Shown piece by piece: positions 1-8,208 of a stretch of DNA of 64,000 bases. The stretch covers positions 383,910 to 447,909 of the forward strand of contig DBRN01000012.1 of NCBI GenBank assembly GCA_002305995.1, written 5' to 3'. The notes beneath the pieces are model-generated. The model ran no database searches, had not been told where the DNA came from, and saw only the letters and a list, made by a program, of their open reading frames with translations. The first letter of the stretch is position 1; every line of letters begins with the position of its first letter. The position numbers were made by a program, and so were the translations under genes. This DNA comes from Atopobiaceae bacterium UBA1367 (lineage in GTDB: Bacteria > Actinomycetota > Coriobacteriia > Coriobacteriales > Atopobiaceae).

Positions 1-274
1 CAGGTCGGGACTTTCCTTTCCGGCAGGGAAACAGATCCCGCACAAGTCGAAGAAAACCTTTCCAGCGGAGGGACATATCCTGCACAACTCCTGACTTTTC
101 TTTCCAGGCCCGGAGTCCGTCTCGCACAACTCCGGTTTCTCCTTTCCAGTAGGAGGCTGTGTCGCGCACAAGTCGGAGATTTTCTTTCCGACGGAAGGCT
201 GCGTTTCTCACAAGTCGGGGTTTTCCTTTCCAGAGCTGGGATCAGGCCCGCACAGATCGGTGTTCCCGCTTTCC
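1..274 (+). repeat. Phased 42-bp degenerate repeat array, locus 1
   Basis: Seven tandem units (the first cut by the window edge) share a core of CACAA[C/G]TCGG, a short T-rich stretch and CTTTCC, separated by about 16 variable bases. The CACAA element starts at 41, 83, 125, 167, 209 and 251, exactly 42 bases apart. The TTTCC end recurs at 17, 59, 101, 143, 185 and 227. All units point the same way. The array lies upstream of the pta-like/buk pair; 275-449 holds no other recognisable gene. The same family returns at 21603-22071. Function unknown: a protein-binding array, a phased bend or an RNA element are all possible. Confidence 0.85.
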
Positions 275-449
275 CTTAGTCCACGCCTCACGAGACGACA
301 GGATGCGGCGCTGTGCTTGTGCACGGGAACAGGGCATTCGTGCGGGAACGGAGGAAACCTTGGCACGACACCCATGGAACGCGCACGCAGGCCCTGCGAG
401 AATGGGATAAGGAGGCGCTATGCCTCCTCACAACCGAGAGGAGCATCTC

Positions 450-1457
450 ATGGACCTGATAGAGCAGCTGCGCGCGAAAGCTGCGGCGAATCCGCAGAAG
501 GTGGCCTTCTTCGAGGCCGACGACCCCAAGATGATGGAAGTGGTGGGCGAGCTCGCCTCTGCCGGCCTTGCCGAGTGCTTCATCGTGGGTGATGGCGCGA
601 CGCTGCGCGGCGTGGCCGAGCAGCTCGGTGTCGACCTATCCAAGGTCACCATCGTCGACATCGCCGATGACGGGGCAAACGAGGCCTTCGCCGTGCGCTT
701 CGAGGCCATGCCCGACTGCCCGTTCAAGAGCAAGGGGATCCGCCGCCGCGCCAAGAAGCCCATGGACCGTGCGCTCATGATGCAGCGCATCGATGACGTG
801 GACATCACCTTCGGCGGCCTGTGCTGCTCCACCGGAGACGTCATCATCGGGGGCCAGACCATCATCGGATTGGCCGACGGCATCGATACCATCTCCTCCT
901 GCGGCGTGTTCAACATCCCCGGCTGGGAGGGCAGCGAAGGCCATCTGCTGGGCTTCGGCGACGCCGCCGTGTGCGTCGATCCCGATCCCGAGCAGCTCGC
1001 CTCCATCGCCATCAGCGCCGCCGAGACCGTCCGCGCCCTCATGGGCTGGGAGCCGCGTGTGGCCATGCTCTCATACTCCACCGACGGATCGGCCGAGGGC
1101 CCGCTCGTCGAGAAGGTCCGCGCTGCGGTGAAGGTTGCCCAGAAGCGCCGTCCCGACCTCGCCATCGATGGCGAGTTCCAGCTCGATTCGGCTATCAATC
1201 CGGCCGTTGCCGCCAAGAAGGTCCTCCGCGAGAGCGCGGTGGCCGGGCGTGCCAACGTCATCATCTGCCCCGACATCAACGTGGGCAACATCGGCGTCAA
1301 GCTCGTGCAGAACTTCGCGAACGCCGACGCCTACGGCCCCTTCCTGCAGGGCTTCAAGAAGATCGTGTGCGACTGCAGCCGTTCTGCGCCCGTTTCCGAG
1401 CTCGTGGGCAACGTCGTGATGAGCTGCGTCCGCGCGCAGGCGCAGAAGGAGGCTTAA
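450..1457 (+). CDS. Phosphate acetyl/butyryltransferase family protein
   Basis: This 335-residue single-domain enzyme of the PTA_PTB family exchanges the CoA of an acyl-CoA for phosphate. Family signatures include LSYSTDGSA near residue 208, then a DGEFQLDSA segment and CPDINVGNIG. These look closer to short phosphotransacetylases than to a classical phosphotransbutyrylase, although the partner downstream is a butyrate kinase. The start at 450 is chosen because GAGAGGAG lies just upstream; an in-frame ATG at 420 has a poorer site. The stop is 4 bases before buk, so the two are surely co-translated. Acyl specificity cannot be read from the sequence. Confidence 0.85.
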   Translation: MDLIEQLRAKAAANPQKVAFFEADDPKMMEVVGELASAGLAECFIVGDGATLRGVAEQLGVDLSKVTIVDIADDGANEAFAVRFEAMPDCPFKSKGIRRRAKKPMDRALMMQRIDDVDITFGGLCCSTGDVIIGGQTIIGLADGIDTISSCGVFNIPGWEGSEGHLLGFGDAAVCVDPDPEQLASIAISAAETVRALMGWEPRVAMLSYSTDGSAEGPLVEKVRAAVKVAQKRRPDLAIDGEFQLDSAINPAVAAKKVLRESAVAGRANVIICPDINVGNIGVKLVQNFANADAYGPFLQGFKKIVCDCSRSAPVSELVGNVVMSCVRAQAQKEA

Positions 1458-1461
1458 CATC

Positions 1462-2580
1462 ATGGCCGAGAACATCTACCGCATCCTGGTCATCAACCCC
1501 GGTTCCACCTCCACCAAGGTCGGCGTCTTCGACGGCGTGACCGAGGTCTTCACCAGAAACGTCGCCCACGAGGCCGAGAAGCTCGGTCAGTTCGCATCCG
1601 TCTCCGACCAGATGCCCTACCGCCGCGACATGATCCTCGCCGCGCTTGCCGAGAACGGCGTCGACCTCTCGACCATCGATGCCTTTGTCGGCCGCGGCGG
1701 CGGCCTGCTCTCGCTTGTTGGCGGCACCTACGCCGTGAACGACGTCATGCTCGACCACGCCTACCGCGGTGCCAACGGCATCCAGCATCCCGCCCAGCTG
1801 GGCAGCCAGCTCGCCCATGAGTTCGCCGAGCAGGCCGGCAAGCCCGCTTTCGTCGTGAACCCGCCCGATACCGACGAGTTCTGCGACTACGCCCGCATGA
1901 CCGGCATCAAGGGCATCTACCGTAACGCGCACCTGCACGCCCTCAATCTTAAAGAGACTGCGATCCGCCACGCCCACAGCATGGGCAAGCGCTACCGCGA
2001 CTGCAACTTCATCGTCTGCCACATCGGCGGCGGCATCTCCATCTCCGCCCACAGGGCCGGAAAGATGATAGACGGCTTCGATATCGTGCAGGGCGAGGGT
2101 GCCATAGCCCCCACGCGCTGCGGTGCCGTGCCTGTGGCCGGAGTCTTGGACTATCTCGAGGCGGGCCATACCATCAAGGAAGCCCGTGCGCTCTGCATGA
2201 AGACCGGCGGTTTCGTCGATCTTCTCGGCACCTCGGATGCCATCGAGGTGTGCAATCGCGCAGCTGCCGGCGATAAGGCTGCTGCCCGCGCGTGGGGCGC
2301 CATGCTCTACCAGCTCAACAAGTACATCGGCAGCATGGCCACCGTGCTCGAGGGCAAGGTCGACGGCATCCTGCTCGGCGGCGGCATGGTCCACAACAAG
2401 GATCTCGTCGCCTCCATCGAGCGGGGTTGCGGCTGGATCGCGCCCGTTTCGGCCTACCCCGGCGAGTTCGAGCTCGAGGCCATGGCCGCCGGCGCCATTC
2501 GCGTCCTTACCGGTGAGGAGGAGCCCAAGCTCTATACGGGTATCCCGGTGTTCCAAGGCTTCGACGGCCCCGACGAATAG
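1462..2580 (+). CDS. buk: Butyrate kinase
   Basis: This 372-residue ASKHA-fold kinase transfers phosphate from an acyl-phosphate to ADP, giving ATP and butyrate or a branched/other short-chain acid. The N-terminal phosphate-binding motif INPGSTSTKVG is at residues 11-21. GRGGG follows near residue 74, HIGGGIS near 189 and LLGGGMVHN near 307, all as expected for Buk rather than the longer AckA. AAGGAGG precedes the ATG. Coupled to the upstream acyltransferase, it forms a substrate-level phosphorylation module of an anaerobic fermenter. A strong hairpin follows at 2601-2633. Confidence 0.9.
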   Translation: MAENIYRILVINPGSTSTKVGVFDGVTEVFTRNVAHEAEKLGQFASVSDQMPYRRDMILAALAENGVDLSTIDAFVGRGGGLLSLVGGTYAVNDVMLDHAYRGANGIQHPAQLGSQLAHEFAEQAGKPAFVVNPPDTDEFCDYARMTGIKGIYRNAHLHALNLKETAIRHAHSMGKRYRDCNFIVCHIGGGISISAHRAGKMIDGFDIVQGEGAIAPTRCGAVPVAGVLDYLEAGHTIKEARALCMKTGGFVDLLGTSDAIEVCNRAAAGDKAAARAWGAMLYQLNKYIGSMATVLEGKVDGILLGGGMVHNKDLVASIERGCGWIAPVSAYPGEFELEAMAAGAIRVLTGEEEPKLYTGIPVFQGFDGPDE

Positions 2581-2600
2581 TCGCTAGCGTCAAGTTCCCG

Positions 2601-2633
2601 CACCCCCTTTGTGCGATTCGCACAAAGGGGGTG
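2601..2633. terminator. Strong hairpin after buk
   Basis: Perfect 15-bp stem (2601-2615 with 2619-2633) around a 3-base ATT loop. No U-tract follows, so it may act as a pause, an RNA-end protector or a weak terminator rather than a textbook intrinsic terminator. Confidence 0.7.
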
Positions 2634-2667
2634 CTCCCATTCCGCCGCCCCTTTGGGGACAGGTCTG

Positions 2668-2696
2668 TTGGGCGCGCCCGCCTGCTGCCCTAGAAT
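2668..2696 (+). promoter_or_regulatory. Candidate sigma-70 promoter
   Basis: TTGGGC at 2668-2673 and TAGAAT at 2691-2696 with a 17-base spacer, 85 bases before the small membrane protein gene at 2781. Confidence 0.45.
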
Positions 2697-2780
2697 GCAA
2701 TCCGTTTGGCCGAGCTGCCTGGTTTCCGGGTCCGGTGAGGCCGTACGTGGATCCGTGGACGTATCGCAAGGAGGACTCTT

Positions 2781-3299
2781 ATGCCAATGAAGACATCGAC
2801 CAAGATCGTGAAGATCCTGCTGACCAACGTTCCCATCGCGCTGAGCATCTCCGCAGTGGCAAGCTACATGGGCATCTCCCAGGCAGTGGCACAAGGTGCC
2901 CTGTCCCAGGGGGCGTTCGTGCCCGCCCTCGCGGGCTCCGTCGCCATGAACTTCGTCTTCTCGTATGCCATCTCGTTCATTGTCGGCTGGTTCGTTCCCG
3001 CCGAGAGGTGGGGCTTCTCCTTCGCCGGCGCATGTGGCGTCACCCCTGCCGACGGCATCAAGTTCGGGCTGCTTCTCAATCTGGTGGTCAACCTCGTCTA
3101 TGTCGTGGTGAACGATCTCATCCTGACCTACGTCAACGCCATCGTGATGCAGCGCCAGCCCTTGTCCTCCTACCTCCCCGCCGTGCTCGGCAGCTTTGTT
3201 CCCTGCTATGTCGTGGGCTACATCGTGTCGTTCCTCTGGGCGCAGAACGCCGAGAGGATCGCCCGCTCCCTCTGCCACGATGAGGCAGGCGTCTCGTAG
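2781..3299 (+). CDS. Small multi-pass membrane protein, DUF2798-like
   Basis: This 172-residue protein is almost entirely hydrophobic, with about four predicted membrane segments. It resembles the DUF2798 type of uncharacterised small membrane proteins. CAAGGAGG sits 7-8 bases before the ATG. It has no catalytic motif that I recognise. A shorter protein of similar character is encoded on the other strand at 3528-3932, suggesting two divergent relatives. Between them, 3302-3334 holds an inverted repeat (CTGATCAC with GTGATCAG) and a short direct repeat. Function unknown. Confidence 0.75.
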   Translation: MPMKTSTKIVKILLTNVPIALSISAVASYMGISQAVAQGALSQGAFVPALAGSVAMNFVFSYAISFIVGWFVPAERWGFSFAGACGVTPADGIKFGLLLNLVVNLVYVVVNDLILTYVNAIVMQRQPLSSYLPAVLGSFVPCYVVGYIVSFLWAQNAERIARSLCHDEAGVS

Positions 3300-3527
3300 A
3301 ACTGATCACAACTTGTTCTCGTGAGTGATCAGAGAGAAGTTCGACCTGCTGTTTCAGCTTTGTGAAGCCCTGAGAGAAAGGTTGTGGTCAGTCTCACCGT
3401 CCCAGCGCACCGTCCCAGCGGCGAACGTTCGTCTCAGCGGCGCACGCGAGGGCCACCGATGAGGGCCGACCGACATCGACCCACGATCGACATCGACCAG
3501 CAAACAGCGCCTGTGCCGCTGCGAACC

Positions 3528-3932
3528 CTACTTGCCCTTGCCGACCGGTACCAGGGCGAGGACGACCGAGGTCGCATAGCCTATGAGCATCAGCCACAGG
3601 TAGGTTTGGGCCCAGGCTGCGATCATTCCCTCCGCGCCCACCTGGGTGAAAGCCTCCGTGAGCGAGATGATCGTCACAAAGATCAGGTTCTCCACGAAGA
3701 TCTGCGCGAACATGCGGCCGCGATGCTCGCCGAGCGGTACCGTGGCCACCCGTGCGATGGTGCCGGTGGGAAGTGCCAGCTGGGCCAGGACGTTGGTCGT
3801 GAAGGCCACGCAGGTGTAGGGGAACCACGTCCCCCACGCGAGCGGGACTCCCGCCAGGAAGGTGGCGCTCGTGTTGATGACGAGCGCGAGGATCAGGTCA
3901 CAGACGATGACGCGACGGTTCCATGGGCACAT
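3528..3932 (-). CDS. Small multi-pass membrane protein, DUF2798-like
   Basis: This 134-residue protein has a short basic N-terminus (CPWNRR) and about four hydrophobic segments, and ends in a lysine tail. It is convergent with, and similar in build to, the protein at 2781-3299; the shared family is inferred from layout and composition rather than strong identity. GAGGTAGCG lies upstream of the ATG. A longer frame runs opposite on the plus strand (3384-4214) but is low-complexity and is judged a shadow. Function unknown. Confidence 0.65.
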   Translation of the reverse strand: MCPWNRRVIVCDLILALVINTSATFLAGVPLAWGTWFPYTCVAFTTNVLAQLALPTGTIARVATVPLGEHRGRMFAQIFVENLIFVTIISLTEAFTQVGAEGMIAAWAQTYLWLMLIGYATSVVLALVPVGKGK

Positions 3933-4283
3933 GGCTCGCTACCTCCTTGCGTGTGGTGCGCTGACCATTCAAGCGTAGGGTGTCTGGGTGCCCCATCACA
4001 TGGACCCGGCCCCAAGGCCGGTTCCTTTCGGCACGATCGCTTTGTGCGTGGGCACAGCGTGGGGACAGATGTGGTCCAGGGGGTCAGGGTGCTGCCGGGA
4101 CCTGCGCCATGCTCCCAGGTCCGCCCACTGGACGGTGGCACAAGCTGCCCAAGGGCTTCTTCGACGTCGCTCTGTTCCCCTGCACATGTGCCCGCACCGA
4201 CCACTCTGAGATAATGGCCGTACAGCAGACATCGCGCTCAGGGCCTTTCCGACGCGAGGAAAAAACGAGAGAGGGAGATTCGC
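3933..4283. other. Intergenic region before the flavoprotein gene
   Basis: No gene seen. It contains a short GC palindrome near 4008-4023 (CCGGCC, CCAA, GGCCGG). An extended -10-like element lies at 4207-4215 (TG, A, GATAAT) without a good -35; it could drive the gene at 4284. Confidence 0.4.
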
Positions 4284-5825
4284 ATGGCACAGCAGCTTGA
4301 GACCGACGTGGTCGTCGTTGCCGCAGGCCTTTCGGGCCTGGCGGCCGCCAACGCGGCCGCGGAGGGTGGCGCCCGCGTCATCGCGCTCGAGAAGGCGTCC
4401 AACACCGGTGGCGCCGCCAACATGGGCATGGGTCCTTGCGCGGCCGGCTCGCCCGTCCAGAAGGCCGCAATGATCGAGGTCACCCCCGGCGAGCTCTTCC
4501 GCCGTCACATGTTCTACACCCACTACCAGGTTGACCCCCGCCTCGTGCGCGCCTACTACTTCAAGAGCGGCTCCACCATCGAGTGGCTCCAAGAGATGGG
4601 CGTCGTCTTCAACTCCGTGCGTCCCGCCTTCCGCGCCCGCGAGCGCACCCGTGCCTACGCCGATGGCGAGTACACCTGGCATGTCGTGCAGCCCGAGGAC
4701 GGTTCCGAGCCCGGCCCCCGCGCCGCGTCCACGATGGTCAAGCGCATGACCGAGCATGCGGTCGAGCTCGGTGTCGAGTTCCTGTACGAGACCCCCGGCA
4801 CGTCCCTGATCACCGACGAGTCCGGTGCCGTCGTGGGCGTGCGCGCCACCAACAAGGCAGGCGAGGAGGTCGAGATCAGCGCCAAGTCGGTCATCGTCGC
4901 CACGGGCGGCTTCGGCGCGAACGCCGCGATGATCCAGGAGAAGATCGGCCTCGAGTGGGGCAAGAACCTCTACTCCTTCGCCGTGCCCGGTATGGACGGC
5001 GACGGCTTCAACATGTGCCACGAGGTGGGCGGTGGCCACACCCCGGTCACCATGGAGATGATGTATCAGCTCCCCGACAACATGAACCACTTCTACGTCG
5101 AGGGCGCCTTCCGCCAGCCCTGCTACTGGTGCGACCGCTCCGGTGAGCGCTTCATGCCCGAGGACGACATCTTCAACACTACCTTCGTGGGCAACGCCAT
5201 CAACCACCTGCCCGGCAAGGTCGCCTTCTCGATCTTTGACGCCAAGATGCTCAGGCACTGGAAGAAGGATGGTCCCGACATCGTCTCCCACGTCCATCCC
5301 CACGACCTCTACGAGGGCTTCGAGGCTCAGTTCGAGGTCGACCTGGACACCTATCTCGACGGCGAGGGCAACCATGTCGTGGCCAAGGCCGACACGCTTG
5401 AGGAGCTTGCCGAGAAGATCGGCATCGATCCCGAGGGCCTAGTGAGCAACGTCGAGGAGTACAACCAGATGTGCGCCGGGGGCTTCGACACCCTCTTCGA
5501 GAAGGACCACGAGTTCCTCCAGCCGCTGGAGGACGGCCCCTTCTACGCCTGTCGCCAGTACATGGGCGCCTACGGCACCCTGGGCGGCGTCCTCATCAAC
5601 TCCCGCATGGAGGTCATGACGGACGAGGGCACGGTCATCGACGGCCTGTACTGCGTGGGTACCGACGCCTGCACCATCTACGGTGACTCCTACAACTATG
5701 CGATCCCTGGCAACACCATGGGCTTCTGCCTCAACTCGGGCCGCATCGCCGGCGAGGAGGCCTCGGCGAAGGCCTTCGAGTCCGCGAGCGGCGCGGACGA
5801 CTGGGACGACGGCGACTGGGACTAG
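4284..5825 (+). CDS. FAD-dependent reductase, fumarate reductase/flavocytochrome c family
   Basis: This 513-residue cytoplasmic flavoprotein belongs to the FAD_binding_2 superfamily, whose members reduce C=C bonds of substrates such as fumarate, urocanate or steroids. The N-terminal dinucleotide fold carries AAGLSGLAAANA (residues 13-24), with Ala in place of the first Gly of GxGxxG. SVIVATGGFGAN near residue 205 and a C-terminal TYGDSYNYAIPGNTMG segment are typical of the FAD-binding halves. There is no signal peptide and no haem motif, so electrons must come from a partner; the two Fe-S genes downstream are the obvious candidates. The C-terminus is very acidic (DDWDDGDWD). Substrate unknown. 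Confidence 0.8.
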   Translation: MAQQLETDVVVVAAGLSGLAAANAAAEGGARVIALEKASNTGGAANMGMGPCAAGSPVQKAAMIEVTPGELFRRHMFYTHYQVDPRLVRAYYFKSGSTIEWLQEMGVVFNSVRPAFRARERTRAYADGEYTWHVVQPEDGSEPGPRAASTMVKRMTEHAVELGVEFLYETPGTSLITDESGAVVGVRATNKAGEEVEISAKSVIVATGGFGANAAMIQEKIGLEWGKNLYSFAVPGMDGDGFNMCHEVGGGHTPVTMEMMYQLPDNMNHFYVEGAFRQPCYWCDRSGERFMPEDDIFNTTFVGNAINHLPGKVAFSIFDAKMLRHWKKDGPDIVSHVHPHDLYEGFEAQFEVDLDTYLDGEGNHVVAKADTLEELAEKIGIDPEGLVSNVEEYNQMCAGGFDTLFEKDHEFLQPLEDGPFYACRQYMGAYGTLGGVLINSRMEVMTDEGTVIDGLYCVGTDACTIYGDSYNYAIPGNTMGFCLNSGRIAGEEASAKAFESASGADDWDDGDWD

Positions 5826-5849
5826 GCCCGGCGACGGCCTCGTGCGAGC

Positions 5850-5883
5850 ATGGGGACGGGGCCTTGGGGCGCCCCGTCCCCAT
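5850..5883 (+). terminator. Hairpin after the flavoprotein gene
   Basis: Perfect 12-bp stem (5850-5861 with 5872-5883), extendable by one C-G pair, followed by TCC rather than a U-run. It separates the flavoprotein from the Fe-S genes at 6065. Probable terminator or attenuator. Confidence 0.6.
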
Positions 5884-6064
5884 TCCTCGGGTCGTGTGGC
5901 CCCATGGGCGCACGGGATCGGGAAGGGTCGGCCCACGGCGCTGCCGCCGCGTCCCTCGTGGGCGTGTTCGTTACGGTGAAGCACACCCCCTCTGGGAGGG
6001 GAGCCCCGCGGGACGTGGGGTGGGCTGGGGGTAGGTGCCTTCTGCCCGGCGTGAGAGGAACAAC

Positions 6065-8191
6065 GTGAAGCTTACAATCAACGGCAAAGAGGTCGAGGCC
6101 AGGGAGGGCACCTCCGTACTCGACGCGGCGCTTGATGCGGGCATCTTCATCCCGCACCTCTGCAGCCATCCCGACCTTCCGGTCTCGGGCGGCTGCAGCC
6201 TCTGCATGGTGGAGGTCGACGGCGAGAGAAAGCCCGTCCATGCCTGTCAGACCATCGTGCGCGAGGGCATGGTGGTCAGCTCCGAGGCCCCAGCCGCCGA
6301 CAAGGCGCGTCGCCTCGCCATGGAGCTGATTCTGGCAACGCACCCGGCAGACTGCACGGGCTGCCCGCGCTTCGGCGTCTGCGAGCTGCAGTCCATGTAC
6401 ACCTACATGGGCGTCTCGCCCGCGCGCTGGCGCTGCAAGAGCCGTCCTGTGCCCACCGACGCGTCCAACCCGCTCGTCACGCACATGTTCACGCGCTGCA
6501 TCCGCTGTGGGCGCTGCGTGCGTGCCTGCCGTGACCTGCGCGGTGTTGGCATCCTCGACTACCAGAGGACCAAGGACGGCATTCGCATCGGCGTCAACGG
6601 CGGCGTCTCCCTCGAGGAGGCGGGCTGTCGCTTCTGCGGTGCCTGCGTCGAGGTGTGTCCCACTGGCTCCATCGTGGACGCCCTCACGATCACGCACCCC
6701 GAGCGCTCCCGCGAGGACAACGCGGTACCCTGTCGCACGGGCTGCCCCGCGCGCATCGACATTCCCCGCTACCTGCACCACATCAAGCTGGGCGAGTGGG
6801 AGAAGGCCACCGCGGTCGTCCGCGAGAAGGTTCCCTTCCCCGAGGTCTTGGGCAGCATCTGCACCCACGACTGCCAGGGCGAGTGCAAGCGCAACGAGCT
6901 CCATGGCGCCCTGTCAATCTGCAGGCTCAAGCGGGCGGCCGCCGTGCGCGACACCGGCGCGTGGAAGTCGCGCGTGCGTCACGAGCCCCTCACGGGCAAG
7001 CGCGTGGCCGTCGTAGGCGCCGGTCCTGCCGGCCTCACCGCCGCGCTCTACCTCGCCGAGAAGGGTCACCGCGTGACCCTCTTCGATGCCGAGGAGCGGC
7101 TGGGCGGCCAGATGCGCTACGGCATACCTGCGTACCGCCTCCCAGACGAGGTGCTCGACGGCGAGATTGCGACCATCTTCGAGGTGACCCAGGGCTCCGA
7201 TCCCGAGCCGCGCATCGAGACGCGCCTCGGTCACCGCGTGCTCGACCCCGGGGCGCTACTCGCCGACGGCCACGACGCCGTGCTCGTGACCGTGGGCACC
7301 TTCGACGGCACCGTGCTCCCCATGGCTGGCAACGACCTCGATGGCGTCGTCCGCAACACCGACTTCCTCAAGGCCGCGCGCAAGGGCGAGGCTGTGGACG
7401 TGAGTGGTCGCGTCGTGGTCCTGGGTGGCGGCAACGTCGCCTACGACTGCGCCCGCACGGCCCTTCGTATGGGTGCCGCGAGCGTCGACGTGGCCTGCCT
7501 GGAGGCCGTCGACAAGATGACCTCGACTGCGGAGGAGCGCGAGGAGGCCGCCGAGGAGGGCGTCGCCCTGCATGACGCCTACGCCTTCATCTCCATCAAC
7601 GAGTCAGAGCCTGGCTCCGGCAGGGTCGGCTCCCTGACCATCCACAAGATCAGACGCTTCTACTTTGACGAGGACCACAAGGCCGTGACCGAGCTCATGG
7701 ACGGCGGCGAGGAGACCCTTCCCGCCGACCACGTGATCTTTGCCGTGGGCCAGCGGCCCGAGGACACCGCAGGGATGGGCCTCGAGCTGACGCATGGCGC
7801 GTATGTGGCCGTCGACGGCAGCCACAGAACCAGCGCCGAGGGCGTCTTCGCCGCAGGTGACGACGTGACGGGCACCCGATCCGTCATTGCCGCCATCGCT
7901 GGCGGCAGGGGTGCCGCTAGCGCCATCGACACGTACCTGGGTGGCGACGGCGACATCTCTGAGGTGCTGCTCGAGCCCGAGCCCCGCGAGGCCCGCATCG
8001 GCAGGGCGGAGAGGGCGTTCTACGACGGCACGACCCTGCCCGAACTCATGTCGGCGGAGGAGCGCAAGGGCAGCTTCGTGCCCTACGAGTGCCCCTTCTC
8101 CCCGGACGAGGCCACGCACGAGGCCGCGCGCTGCCTGCAGTGCGACCTGCGCCTGGACATCACCAGGCCCCGCCTGTGGAACGAATACTAA
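6065..8191 (+). CDS. NuoG-like/GltD-like Fe-S flavoprotein oxidoreductase
   Basis: This 708-residue multi-cofactor protein begins with a NuoG-type [2Fe-2S] domain (Cys33, Cys44, Cys47, Cys61). Next comes an HPADCTGC...C motif near residues 93-106, as in the His/Cys-ligated cluster of NuoG. Two [4Fe-4S] ferredoxin motifs follow (CIRCGRCVRAC near 145, CRFCGACVEVC near 188). The GltD-type half starts near 220, with GAGPAGL (FAD) near 317 and LGGGNVAYDCA (NADPH) near 453. Such fusions move electrons between NAD(P)H, flavin and ferredoxin-like partners. The GTG at 6065 is chosen because GAGAGG precedes it and the Fe-S fold begins at once. It lies 17 bases before the NuoF-like gene. Confidence 0.85.
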   Translation: MKLTINGKEVEAREGTSVLDAALDAGIFIPHLCSHPDLPVSGGCSLCMVEVDGERKPVHACQTIVREGMVVSSEAPAADKARRLAMELILATHPADCTGCPRFGVCELQSMYTYMGVSPARWRCKSRPVPTDASNPLVTHMFTRCIRCGRCVRACRDLRGVGILDYQRTKDGIRIGVNGGVSLEEAGCRFCGACVEVCPTGSIVDALTITHPERSREDNAVPCRTGCPARIDIPRYLHHIKLGEWEKATAVVREKVPFPEVLGSICTHDCQGECKRNELHGALSICRLKRAAAVRDTGAWKSRVRHEPLTGKRVAVVGAGPAGLTAALYLAEKGHRVTLFDAEERLGGQMRYGIPAYRLPDEVLDGEIATIFEVTQGSDPEPRIETRLGHRVLDPGALLADGHDAVLVTVGTFDGTVLPMAGNDLDGVVRNTDFLKAARKGEAVDVSGRVVVLGGGNVAYDCARTALRMGAASVDVACLEAVDKMTSTAEEREEAAEEGVALHDAYAFISINESEPGSGRVGSLTIHKIRRFYFDEDHKAVTELMDGGEETLPADHVIFAVGQRPEDTAGMGLELTHGAYVAVDGSHRTSAEGVFAAGDDVTGTRSVIAAIAGGRGAASAIDTYLGGDGDISEVLLEPEPREARIGRAERAFYDGTTLPELMSAEERKGSFVPYECPFSPDEATHEAARCLQCDLRLDITRPRLWNEY

Positions 8192-8208
8192 GGAAGGCGT
8201 TGGAGCAC

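Noticed and set aside
1..274. CRISPR array
   Set aside because: Cores are degenerate, the intervening segments are only about 16 bases, and no cas gene lies in the window.
3384..4214. 276-residue plus-strand frame over the small membrane gene
   Set aside because: Polar, low-complexity product; the minus-strand frame has four membrane segments and a ribosome site.
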